In this document: piece after piece, positions 11,013-21,715 of the stretch
Numbering within the stretch: the first letter of the stretch is position 1
Layout of the letters: each line of letters begins with the position of its first letter
DNA from: Pisolithus tinctorius
Taxonomy: Eukaryota; Basidiomycota; Agaricomycetes; Boletales; Pisolithaceae
Assembly: GCA_024663395.1 (NCBI GenBank)
Contig: JANFAH010000044.1
Span: 124,001-188,000, forward strand
Direction: 5' to 3'
DNA length: 64,000 bases
Position numbers and translations under genes: made by a program
Notes under the pieces: model-generated
Told to the model about the DNA's origin: nothing
What the model saw: the letters and a program-made list of their open reading frames with translations, nothing else
Databases searched by the model: none

Positions 11013-12007
11013 TGTGGGACATGACTTTTGGGAAGCATGTGACTAGAGGAAGGCTGAAGGGAGAATTCCCTAGGATTGTCCCAAGGGGCGCTGTGTGGAA
11101 GGAGAAGTCAAGAATAAAACTAGAAGAGGGTGGGGGAATTTGAGCGAGAGCCATGGAATTTAATTCCAGACAGATGTGGACATGTGAGGAACAGCGAGAT
11201 GGGTAAATGAAATTCTGAGAGGCTGCTATGCATCAAGAAGAGTGAATTCGAAGTGAAAGGGATACAGGATAAGGTGTGCAGGACTGGAGGACACAGGAGA
11301 CATGAAGACCACTGGGGACACTGAAGATGCTGTAGACTCTATATATGCACTTAGACTCTGGGAACTCTCAAACTCACAGAACACACACAGATAGCAACTC
11401 CAAAGGTGGGTGTATATTTCCGACATCATGGCGGAATTATATAGTACAAGGGAAGTAGGTACAAGTTGGAGTAAGGTGGGGTGGAAAAACTAAAAGACTG
11501 GAAAATAAAGGAAAGGACATCAGGCATCAGTGAATTACAGATGCATGTGAAATAGTCCAGTGGGTAGTAGACAAGAGTAAGAATGGGACAACAGTAAGGG
11601 GTATCTTCCAACAGAGTGAGGGTATGCATACAAGTGGGAGGTGGAGCTGAGTGGCACAGGAGGGCAGAGCATAGTGTACTGGCATGAAGTCCAGCTTGCA
11701 GAATTTAGGGCAACAGGGGAAACTGGAGTTTTTAGAGGCAAGTGGCACAGATGACTGGTGACATGGCTGAGTGGTGGCATGGCTACTGAATTCTGGATGA
11801 CTCTGTGCAAATGCAGAATTTCCAGATCAGCATTTTGATGACTGAGTGACATGCTGAAGGTTGGTAGAAACTCTGAAGGTGACAGGGGTTGGGAGGAAAC
11901 ATGAGGACACAAGCAGGAAAAAATTCCGAAATGGGTTTGTCATAGAGGCCTGCAGAATTTAGTGACAGATTCCTGTTCCAGCCTCAGGGAGTATATGGCT
12001 CCCTACA
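11013..12007 (-). repeat. 3' LTR of element 1 (family A, 995 bp)
   Basis: On the minus strand it begins TGTAGGGAGC at 12007 and ends GTCCCACA at 11013, the TG...CA form of an LTR. It matches the two LTRs of element 2 (30021-31039 and 40217-41234). A TATA-like TATATATG-type stretch near 11340 lies in the expected promoter zone. Confidence 0.85.
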
Positions 12008-12261
12008 CCTACTTTGAATGCTGACCATCCTTGGTCAGACTGAACTGAGATGTGACAGAGACAAGTGTGGAATATTGGCAGACATTATGTAACAATGATG
12101 GTGTGTGGTCAGAATTCTGCCTCATGCAGAGGGAAATTCCACATTGTATGAGATGGCCCTGCAGAATTTAAACATGCTCAGAAGGTGTCTCACCACTTGT
12201 CAAACTTCCACTCCCCAGCTACACCCACATCCACTACCCAAGCCCATACCCAACCTTCACC

Positions 12262-13812
12262 ATGCAAGCCTACTCAATCCATGATGCACAACCAGTTTGC
12301 AGCATGAGGGACCAGGCCATCACCTCACTGTTGGCAGCTCTAAGGCATGTTAGGGTGCTAATCAACACAGTGCCACAGCCTGAAGAGAGCTTAGAGGCGA
12401 TATACGAGTGGGTGGAGGACTGGGACCAGACTTGGGTGAGTGCACTAGAGACCCATGCAATGCAACATGCTGACTGATCCACAGGCTGGGATCTACTCAT
12501 GGTGGAAGTATGTCGATGAACAAGATCTCCATCCCAAAGGTGCACAATGCCAACCTATGCAACATGACTGAAGAATCCATGATACAGAAGAATGAGGTGA
12601 TCCTGGTGGCAATAGCAATAGTGGATCTTCAGTGGCCAGAAGGGCAGCATAGATTCAACATTGACAACCTTTTCAAGGACTACCAGGAGTGGGTAGAGGA
12701 GAGAGCACAGTTGGAGGCTGAGAGGTTGGCCAAGGCACCATCCATGCACACCTGGGGCCAAGCAGCAAGAGGTGAGGGCCAAGACTGCACACCAGAAGAC
12801 ACCAAAGGACACCCATCAAGAGGAGCTGCACATTTGACAGGGGAGGGCTCTGGTAGTGCAAGCAAGGGAAAAGGGAAGCAGAAGGTGTGTTCTATGTCCT
12901 TGACAACCCTGAGCATGAATGCTGACTTCAATGAAAATTCCACAGGCCACCAGCAAGGAGGATGAGCTGGCTGATGACATTGATGATGATGAGGGCAATG
13001 GCAAAGGTGAACCAGGTCCATCCACAAAGGGACCTCATGCAGCTGGGGACAATGAGCCATGTGAGACATGTGTCCAGGCAAACCTCACATGTGTCAGGGA
13101 GCCAGAGTTGTCCTGCAAATGGTGCAGGAAGGCAAAGTGCAAGTGCTTGCACTCTCAAGGCATAGGGAGAAAGGTGAGTACTGTACAGGTGAAATTCTGC
13201 AAGGGAACAAGTTGACACCACCTTCAGCAAAAGAACTCTGGTACCATTGGGGAGGCAGGGCCATCCCACAAATGCGTCAAATTGTTTATGACCTTGAAGG
13301 TGGCCCCAGCAGAATCTGCGACCAAACCTGCTAAGAAGCTTACTCTGAAAATTCCAGCTCGAAAACAGCAGCCTGATCTGACCCCCACATGCTCACCTTC
13401 ACCAGAACTGACCCCTTCCCCCCATGATCCTTTGCCAACCCCCCATCTCTTCTTCTGTGGGGCTACTCCAACGCTTGGGCCATCGTTCAAAGCCTCCTCA
13501 CCTCTCGTCAACAAGCCTCAAGCATCACTCCCCATTGACGAGCCGCAAATCAAGACCAAACCCTTCTTTGTGACTGTGACCAGCCTATTGAACAAACCTG
13601 GAGACATCAAAGTGCCAGTTCAAGGCAATGCTCCATTGGTTGCAGAAACTCTGGAGGTCGAAAGCCCATGCAAGCAGTTGACAGTGAATTTCATCAAATG
13701 TCTGCAAGTGCTCGAGGTGAGAGCAAAGGATGAAGAATTTGAGCTGGAGATGCTGGCAAGGTGGGTAACCCATCGGATCAAGACTGCATGGGCTAGACAG
13801 GAGGAGCTGTGA
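12262..13812 (+). pseudogene. Antisense accessory gene of element 1 with Cys cluster
   Basis: This spliced gene runs opposite to gag-pol, between the end of integrase and the 3' LTR. The exon model is 12262-12435, 12485-12884, 12946-13173 and 13228-13812, with introns of 49, 61 and 54 nt (GTGAGT...AG, GTGTGT...AG, GTGAGT...AG), all in phase 0. Exon 2 is acidic and helical (KDYQEWVEERAQLEAERLAK). Exon 3 has the cluster CETCVQANLTC then CKWCRKAKCKC, spacing C-x2-C-x6-C-x7-C-x2-C-x4-C-x-C, like Zn2Cys6-type or related zinc clusters. Exon 4 is Pro-rich and ends in a helical Arg/Glu/Lys segment. The only frame defect I see is a 2-nt loss in exon 2 relative to element 2. Its function is unknown; DNA or RNA binding is a guess from the cluster. 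Confidence 0.7.
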
Positions 13813-14100
13813 AGGTTGAAGGATGAACTCCAGGACCTGTAAACAGCATACTAGTGTCTGCAAAATTTTTGTACTCATATGTTCTGAATTTGTAAGAGTC
13901 TTTTGTGCATTGGTATTAGTACTACAGTAAGGGAAGGAAATGTAAGACTTCTGAAGGTAAAAGCATTGCAGAATTTTTTTTTTTTTTTTTTTTTTGACTC
14001 TGTTTCTTGTGAGCAGTGCAGATTTTATATATGAGATGAAATGGGTATCAATAAAGAAAGAATGAAGAAAGAAAAGAAAGGAGGTAAAGAGAAGGATGGA
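13813..14100. other. Spacer between convergent antisense gene and pol; A/T tract
   Basis: This holds the convergent 3' ends. A run of 22 T at 13974-13995 is a run of A in the pol sense. Element 2 has an A run at the same relative position (37485-37505), so the tract belongs to the family rather than to a recent insertion. Confidence 0.6.
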
Positions 14101-17100
14101 CTACTCATCTGACTTGTCCAAAGGGATGCCAGCGAGCATAGGGTCTGGGAATGAATCATCTTCAAGGCAATCCAGGTCTTGTGTGGAAGTGCCAGTCAGC
14201 TGGGTGACTTCAATATCAGTGTTATTCCATGGGAAATAGGGGTATAGGTGAAAGGCAGTGAAGCAGAATTTTGAGACAGTGCCATCTAATTCTGCAAGTA
14301 TGTATGAGCCACCTTTAGTGTGTCTGATGATGATCATAGGCCCTAGGTAGTGCGGTTTGGTTTTCCAGTTGAGTTCTAGTTCGATGCAGGAATTCCAAAT
14401 GAGGACAAGTGACCCTGGTTTGCAGTTAAAGTCTTTGATAGAACATGCAAAATGGTTGACAAAGTCCTTGGCTGAGGCAAAGCAGGATTTTAGGAACAAA
14501 TTGTGGATGTGAGCGAGGTCCTCTGGGTGTTTCTGGAGTTGGCATGCATGGTGAGCAATGAGTTCTGTGGTTGAGTAAAATTCTGCTTCAAAAGGGGATA
14601 AAAATGTTGCTTCGACCAGATCAAAAGGGAGTCTGGGTTCAACACCATGAGCCATATAGAATGGAGAAAATCTGGTTGCCTTGTGGACCGTAACCCTCTC
14701 TTCCCAAAATACCACAGGGACAACCTCTGACCACCTTGACACTTCCCCACCACAACTTTTTACCATTGCCTCTCTTACATCAAAATGCCGCCATTTGACA
14801 ACTCCATTAGCCTGCAAGTTATAAGGGGAGATGCATATGTGACGAATTCCAAAGGTCTTGGAGAGCCAGTTGAGAGCAAGGACATATGGTCCCCCATTAT
14901 CTGTGGCAATCTCCACAATGGCACCCCAATGGCACAGAATCTGTTTGAAGATGAACTTTCCAATGGACTTGCCTGTCTCTGCACGAAGCATAGCCCATTT
15001 GGGGTAACTGGTGAGCGAACAGAGGGCTTGGGTGGTGTAGCAAAAGCTGTTTGACTTTGGCATTAAGAACGTGTCCATATATGCCTTGTAGAATAGGGGT
15101 TCAGGAATGGTGATGACTGGTGGAATATGAATGCAGTCCAAATGGTGGATCTGGCACTTGTGGCATGATTTAACATACCAACAGATGTCCTGCTCTAGCA
15201 TGGGCCACCAAAAGTGAGTCAGCAAATGCATGCAGGTCAAGAAGATACCCTTGTGCCCTAGGTCATTGTGGGCCTGGCAGAGAATTCCAAGGTGTTTGTG
15301 TGGGGGTACCACTAGCTGATGCCATCCCTGGGGATCCTTCCTCCACAGTTCTCCTCCTTTCACAAAATACCAAGTCGCAAGACACACTAGGCTTTCCAAT
15401 TCCGCCTCTTCCAACCCTTCTGGCATTTTCTTTGTCTCCAAAAACTCCTTCACCACTCTCATCCTCTCCTCCCTCTGCTTCACTTTCTCTGACCTTGGAA
15501 TTTTGGGCTCAAGGACTCTGGGCATTGATTCCTCAGCAGTAAAGATTCCTAGACTCTGTGACAGGGGGAGAGATGAGTTTGACACAACACTCAGAATTTC
15601 CAAGGGGTAAGGTTGAGACTCGAAACACACTTCCCTATGATTCAAGAGCTCAACTGCAAAAGCCCCACACTCATCTATCCAATCCTCATAGTCCTCATCT
15701 CCCTCCTCATCTTCTTCTGCTCTTGGCCTCCTTGAAAGTCCATCCAGTGCTGTGTGCTTGTGTGCTGGAACATGTATGAGCTCAAAGTCAAATAGGAGAA
15801 TTCCAGCGATCCAATGATTTATGGTCACATTAGGCTGTAGGTTGGGATTGTTAATCATCCCTTTGATATATTGTGCATCCACCTTGACAACTAAATTCTG
15901 CATGCCAAAGATATGAAGTCAGATGTTGTGCAAAGCATGGAAAAGTCCAAATAGCTCTAGCTTAGCTTGGCTGTAGTGATGTTCACAATCATTGAGGGTT
16001 ATCAAGCCAAACCTAGCAGGGTAGCATTTTCCATCTTCCCCTTCCTGCATGAGGAGGTACCCAACAGTGATGTTAGAAGTGTCGACTGCTAAGATGACTT
16101 TCCTTTTGGAATTATAGTCAATAGTTCACAATGCAGGGGATGAGATGATCGCCTGGCAGAGGTACTCCATGGCTTCCCTATGTTCATCATGGAATTTGAA
16201 GGGGACATCCTTCTTGGTCAACTCAACAAGGGGACAGGCATGTTTGGTGAAGTCTTTGATGAAGATCCTGCAGTACAAGCAGAGACCTAAAAATCCATGT
16301 ACTTCAGTAATGTTTCTGCAGTAAGGCCTATCTTTAATCTTCTGGACTTTAGTTTCATCTGGAATTCTACCCTCAAATGACACCTTATGCCCAACCACTA
16401 TGATAGATGGCACAGCAATGATGCATTTCTTTGCTGACACAGTGGCTCCTGCATGGTGCAGACAGTGTAAGACTTGGTTGACATTCTGTAGGTGCTTCCA
16501 GATGAAGCATCTAATCCCAGAATTCTGTGGAATCATTTTGTAGGTCCCATCAGGATTTTGGTAGTGAGATTTGGGGCCTTTAATAGGACAGTTGTTGCTA
16601 AACGGAATGGTGACTTCCAGAATTTTGTCCTTTAAAATCCAACAGATGTCTCTGTGGAAAATTTGGATGGCATTTGTGTAGCCCATAGGAAGTTTGGTGA
16701 GTCAAAGAGTACCTATAGGAGTTTGGAAGGTAGTGAGGTCATGGTAATTGTTGTGTATGGTGTGATGATCATATCTGACCATAAGATCTAAAATTCCATA
16801 GACCAAATGGCATGTGAAGGCTTCATTGATTGAATAGATGAAGGGGGGAACAGCTGAGTCCTGGATAGAAATGGCATTTAGAGGTTGTAAGTCATGTCTT
16901 CTTGACTCTGCAGAACCATTTTGAGCAATAGGATGAAGTAGATGGTTCATAAACCCCTGTGGAGATCTTTTCTTTGATGATGTTAACAACTTCATGGAAA
17001 ATAGCAGGAGGAATGGGAATATTTTGCTTGATCCAAGGCTTGTGAGCTAGCATAGGTATCTTCAGGGGCAGGAACATGTCCTATCAAAAGGTCCCTCTTT

Positions 17101-18381
17101 CTGAAGCATCCCAAGCAAAGGCATCCTCTTGCTCCCTCACCAACCATCATACTAGGTCTAATTCTGTAGGCCAAAGGAACCTTGCTGGGTCCAGATTGAG
17201 CTCATCAGCTCTTTCCTGAGTAAACCTGGAACCTGGCATGAATGGAGGGGGATGAGTAGGTAAAACAGGCAGATCTGCGAGTGGGTCTTCAGCCTCCTGA
17301 TGCTCTACCCAGAATTCTGCTGGCATTGACATCAGTACCAGCCTCACCTTCCTTGCTACAGGTTTGTACTTTAAGACATGATAAATGGGGTTGAACTGAT
17401 AAGTAGTGTGTAAGGCAGAGATTGTCAGTGGAGAAATGGTAGTAGCAGTTGAAAACAAGAAAGGATCAGTTGGAGAAATGGAACTGGTGTCAAAGGGATC
17501 AACAGGGGGTGTACTGTTGCCTCATAAATTGTAGATAAATGCTGCAGTGGAATTTATGGCAGTGTCTGTGGGCAAAAATGTGGTAGACTTCAAAGGGTAT
17601 AAAGGTGGATCAGAAACATAAAGTGAACACATGGAGAAAGTGCAGTCCTGGTCTCCTCACAGATCATATGAGTCCTCAACCAATATTAAAAACCCTGTTC
17701 AGGTGGATTCATGTGGTGACACATTTGTTTTCACGTGAAGAAGTCTTCTTTGTCTTTGGAATTTACAAAACATGGAAGGGGTTGCAGTCTGTTGTGAGGT
17801 CATGTCGGAATTAAAACTTGTTTCCCAGAATTAGGGTCATGGATTTCTAGAGACTGTTCTCCATCAGGGAAATCATGAAGGATGCTGGAGAGTAGGCAGA
17901 AGAAGGGTCAACTGAGCAGTAAGTTGAAAGGCGTGTGATCAATGACCTGGATTTGTAGATGGGCCTTGATGTTTCCCATGTGCAAGGTGGCATTCTCTAT
18001 GACCCCAAGGGTGCTTTCTTTGGATTGGTTAGCGGCCTCCAAAGTCATGGTCATGTCAGTATGGAGAGGGGCCTCTAAGGCTTCCCACAACTCCCATCAC
18101 AAGGCCACTACCTGGCATCTGCTGTCCAGGATACATTCAACATGGAGTTTGTCCATCAAGATTCTGTCAACAGCACGTAAGGGAGCTGTAGTGAGGCCTA
18201 CACACTTCCCTTCTGTGTCTCTGACCCAGTACTGCTCATAGGATGCCCAGGCAGCTGAGGGTGTTGTGTCTGATGCAGTTTCTAAACTCCTGATCATTAT
18301 CTTCTTCGTTGCAGCCAGTTCTCTGACCTGCTTGTGAATCTCCAGGCTGACAGCTAATAGGTCTTTAGTGGAGATCTCCAT
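14101..18381 (-). pseudogene. pol relic of element 1 (PR-RT-RNaseH-IN)
   Basis: Reading right to left: a protease-like segment (about 18381-17900), where the active-site triplet reads DSR instead of DSG at 18118-18126; a linker; reverse transcriptase (about 17080-16130), where the expected YIDD box reads FSNN at 16591-16602; RNase H (about 16080-15880), with AVDTS and KLELFGL; then a long open frame (15903-14101) with the integrase HHCC finger (GHKG...CHKCQ), the catalytic Asps in AYMDTF and ATDNGG, and Lys instead of the catalytic Glu at 14794-14796. There is no chromodomain after integrase. TGA codons replace arginines at several places. It is a dead copy of an agaricomycete Ty3 lineage. 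Confidence 0.85.
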
Positions 18382-18390
18382 CTTTGCATC

Positions 18391-20935
18391 TCAGACCTGG
18401 TTTACAATCCACTTGGTTGCCACAGCCCCATTGAAGCTGCTTTGGTAATGGAATTGAGGTGCAGAATTTGTAGATGGCTTAGGCTTCTGGAGATCTGTAA
18501 GATTAGGAGCAACTGGAGCTTTTCTGGCTGCTGGGACTTCTGAAGACAAGGTGGGGTTAGCTGGAGTGGAGTTACTAACTGGGATAGGGGGTGCTGGCAT
18601 GTTGGCTGATGCTGGGACTGCTAGTATCAGCCTTTGACGATGAACCAGGACTTCTACACCATTGAAATGAGCTGTCTTCTTTTTCTTGATAGTGTTCTTC
18701 AACTCTTACCTGTGCATAAGCCCTTGCTAAGGCATGTTGGTCTTCTTCATCAGCATCCTCTTCTAGGTCTTTGTTGACTAGATAGGAAGAGGGGTGTAGG
18801 TCAACTTGGTATTCTGAGGCATCCTTGTTGCTGAAGAACATTGTGCTGATGAGATGGGGAGGAGTATCATGCCCACAGGACAAGGTTGACTGCTGGCCAG
18901 GTTGCTGAACTGAGATGAGGTTTGCCAAGGCAATGATCAAGTTGCACATGGCAAGGAAGTTATTGATCTTTTCCTTGAAATTACGACCCGCAGCTGTCCT
19001 AGGAATGTCAGAGCCATCTGGCATGAAAACTCTTCCCCCAATCAGGGAGCATTTCCCAGCTTGTATGTATTTGTGACACAGCACACACTCTGCAGTTCTG
19101 TGGCCATCTGTTCCCCTGCAGAAGAAACACTGTGGATCAAAGAAATGATGGAATTGGCCTTCTTGACCTTGTTGAGGAGGCGGGGCAGATACAGGTTGCT
19201 GAGTGACATGAACATACTCTCATTTCAAGATAGTAGGAACAGTTGGTGAGGAAGATGGAGTGGAGTTCTGGGGAAACAGTGCTGACAAATCTGGCTGAGG
19301 GAGGTTTCATTTGGCCCCACTGAGCAGGTAGTTGGCATGTTTATAGACTGTATTGAACTCCCATGGTTCGTCAATGTCATGATCTAAGTCAGAGAGTTGC
19401 AATTGCATGAGCAAGGAATTCCAAAACCTCAGAGGAAAGCCCTCAAGGAATTTCTCATTGATGTGGTCCTCAGGGAGTTTCTTCTTCTGGATGAGGCTGA
19501 GGATGCATCAGAATTCTTGGATGTATTTCCCAAGATCTTCCAGTGATCCCATCAGTTTCTGAACTTGATGGTAGAGTAAGGTTTCAAGGTTGGCTTTAGT
19601 ATAGTGACAATCTTTCACTGAGGCACCTGGATAGTAGTTCAGGAGTTCTTTGGAAAATGCATCCCAGTCATTGAAGCCATTGGTTGCAGCATCTAAGGTG
19701 GACCAAAACTCTGCCTCATTGTGGTCAGCATAATGAATGACCCAGTGGATCTTATCTTTTCCAGAAACGAGACCAGCATTGAGGCAGAGTTGTTCAATGT
19801 CTTTGAGGTAATGGGTGATATCTTCAGTATGCCCAGAAAACTTTGGGGCTTTGTTGGAACCCCTGAGCAGCATATCTTTTGTTCCAGACATTATGTGAGG
19901 TGGTGCAGGGATCTGGATCAGAATTCAGGGAGGGATAGGAGTGGGATTCAAGAGGGTTGAGGCAAGAGTATTCTGTATGGGTATTTGAGTAGAAAGGGTG
20001 ATAGCAGAATTTGCAATTAGGGAGTAGGAAGGAAGGAGGAGCTGTTCAGTGGCTAGTTCTGAATCACTGGATGGCGAGGATGTGTCATAGTCATGCCCTG
20101 ACCCCAGCCAGACTTGGCCTTGTATTCATTCAGTCTGGCCTCAGCCTCACCAAGTCCTTGTCCCCAGATAGTCTAGTGCAGTGAGCACTGCTTTGCAGTG
20201 CATGTCACTTCAGTAAAGCCCTGCCCAGTCTTGTCCCCAGTCCACCCTGTCCTGGTCTCCATTGTCTTTGTCATACCTTACTAATCCTTGTCTTACCAAT
20301 CATCTTAGCAATCTTTGTGAGATTGGCATTGCCAGTCTCCATACTATAGTTGTCTCTAGTATATAAACCCATAGATACTTGGCCTGTATTCCCTCAGTCT
20401 GAAATCAACTAAGTTACTCTGATAATCTCATCTCAGCCTTGGACTCAGACCAAGACCCACACAAGGGAATAGTGCTGTATTCTCAGTCACTAAGTCCAGT
20501 CAGTCCACCACCTGTATCTCTGCCCCTTCTCCCTGATCCCAACCCTTTGGCCTCACACCTGCTTTGGTCTCCAGTCTGGACTCAACCCAGACAACCAAAA
20601 CTTGACAGGATGATGAAGAAGTTAGTTCTGAGAGAGGCAAAAGTTCTTGACATTCAGTGGGAGGATTGAAGGGTTCATCAAAGTCAAAGCCTCCTGGAAA
20701 TGCTGGGTAAAATGCTGGCAACTCTGGGCTCTGAAAGATCTTGTCTAAACTGAGATCTGAGTCTGATGAGTGTGGCTCTGAAATATCTCTAGGATCAGCT
20801 ACTGGAATTAAGATTTCTGATGAGGAAATAGATAGTCTGTGGAAGGGCTCTAGGGGCTCTTTGAATTCGGTTCTTTGATGAGTGGGCTGTAAGGATCTCC
20901 TTTCCAGATCTACAGACCCCTCATGGTGGGCTCCA
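18391..20935 (-). pseudogene. gag relic of element 1
   Basis: The capsid region lies around 19891-19508 and matches element 2 (for example DKIHWVIHYADH and FWSTLDAAT). A nucleocapsid-type finger with spacing C-x2-C-x5-H-x4-C (CFFCRGTDGHRTAEC) is at about 19130-19080, one residue longer than the usual CCHC knuckle, followed by YIQAGKC. The C-terminal part (19084-18391) is acidic then Pro/Ala-rich. The N-terminal part (20608-20760) is separated from the capsid by the family B solo LTR. A primer-binding-site-like TGGAGCCCACC (minus strand) ends at 20935, next to the LTR. Confidence 0.8.
20083..20607 (+). mobile_element. Solo LTR, family B, 525 bp
   Basis: It starts TGTCATAGTC, ends AAAACTTGACA, and is flanked by the 5-bp repeat GGATG at 20078-20082 and 20608-20612. 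The uninterrupted site is preserved in element 2 near 31355-31395, which proves the insertion limits. A TATA box (GTATATAAAC) is at about 20359. Related copies are at 42445-42951 and 50120-50704. Confidence 0.92.
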
Positions 20936-20941
20936 AAATGT

Positions 20942-21242
20942 TGTGGGACATGACTTCTGGGAAGTGTGTGACTAGAGGAAGGCTGAAGGGAGAATTCCCT
21001 AGGATCATCCCAAGGGGTGCTGTGTGGAAGGAGAAGTCAAGAATAAAACTAGAAGAGGGTGGGGGAATTCAAGCAAGAGCCATGGAATTTAATTCTGGAC
21101 AGATGTGGACCCATGAGGAACAGCAAGATGGGTAAACAAAATTCTGAGAGGCCACTATGTGTCAAGAAGAGTGAATTCAAAGCAAAAGGGATATGGGATA
21201 AGGTGTGCAGGACTGGAGGACACAGGAGACGCAAAGACCACT
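20942..21242 (-). repeat. 5' LTR fragment of element 1 (family A)
   Basis: The LTR end TGTCCCACA (minus strand) is at 20942, and the match to 11013-11313 continues to 21242. There a family D LTR starts abruptly. The missing remainder of this LTR is not found beyond the family D fragment. Confidence 0.85.
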
Positions 21243-21681
21243 TGTTACACTTGACCAAAGTCAAGATGTAGGGAGAGCTCAAACGCAGACTAAGGGTTTC
21301 TACTGAGCAATGGCTGCAGTAACCTTCATAAACAATGAAGGATTTAGGCAACACCAGTAAGAGTGGTCCAGGTTAGGGACACTGAGGGTGAAGTTCTGAG
21401 AGAACACTGTGTATGATTGAGCAGCTCAAGTCTGGGGTTCCAGGACTTGAGCTGGCAGTCTAAATACTACATGAGGCATCTGCATGTAACAAGGTAACTA
21501 CACCATTGGTTGAACAGTGGTGACACATGTCCTAAGCATGTAGTGAGAACATAACACTAATGGTGGAAATAAGGAGCCATTGGATCAGAGAGAAGACAGC
21601 TCAAAAGGGAAATCAGTCCAATGCATCAAACACAAGGTAATCATACAGTGAAAAGGAGAAAAGTAGGGGTGAAACATAACA
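21243..21681 (-). repeat. 3' LTR of element 5 (family D, 439 bp)
   Basis: On the minus strand it starts TGTTATGTTT at 21681 and ends GTGTAACA at 21243. It aligns with the 453-bp LTRs of element 4. Confidence 0.85.
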
Positions 21682-21715
21682 TTACCCCCTTCCTAAGCAT
21701 TGAAGTCCCCAACTT

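Larger units (their letters stand above)
11013..21242 (-). mobile_element. Ty3/gypsy element 1, family A, 5' LTR truncated
   Basis: The element reads on the minus strand: a 5' LTR fragment (20942-21242), gag, protease, reverse transcriptase, RNase H and integrase, then an antisense gene, then a complete 3' LTR (11013-12007). It is a paralogue of element 2 (30021-41234) over its whole length. A family B solo LTR lies in its gag (20083-20607), and its 5' LTR is cut at 21242/21243 by a family D element. Only the left flank (CCCAT at 11008-11012) survives, so no target-site duplication can be confirmed. All coding parts carry stops and lost catalytic residues, so it is dead. Confidence 0.9.

Noticed and set aside
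13974..13995. T run taken as the tail of a non-LTR retroposon
   Set aside because: Element 2 has the same tract in the same relative place, and there is no flanking duplication or SINE/LINE body.
14785..15779. Plus-strand frames over the integrase of element 1
   Set aside because: They lie opposite a clear integrase frame, and their sequences show no independent conservation with element 2 beyond that imposed by the coding strand. Unlike the antisense gene at 12262-13812, they have no exon structure or distinct motif.
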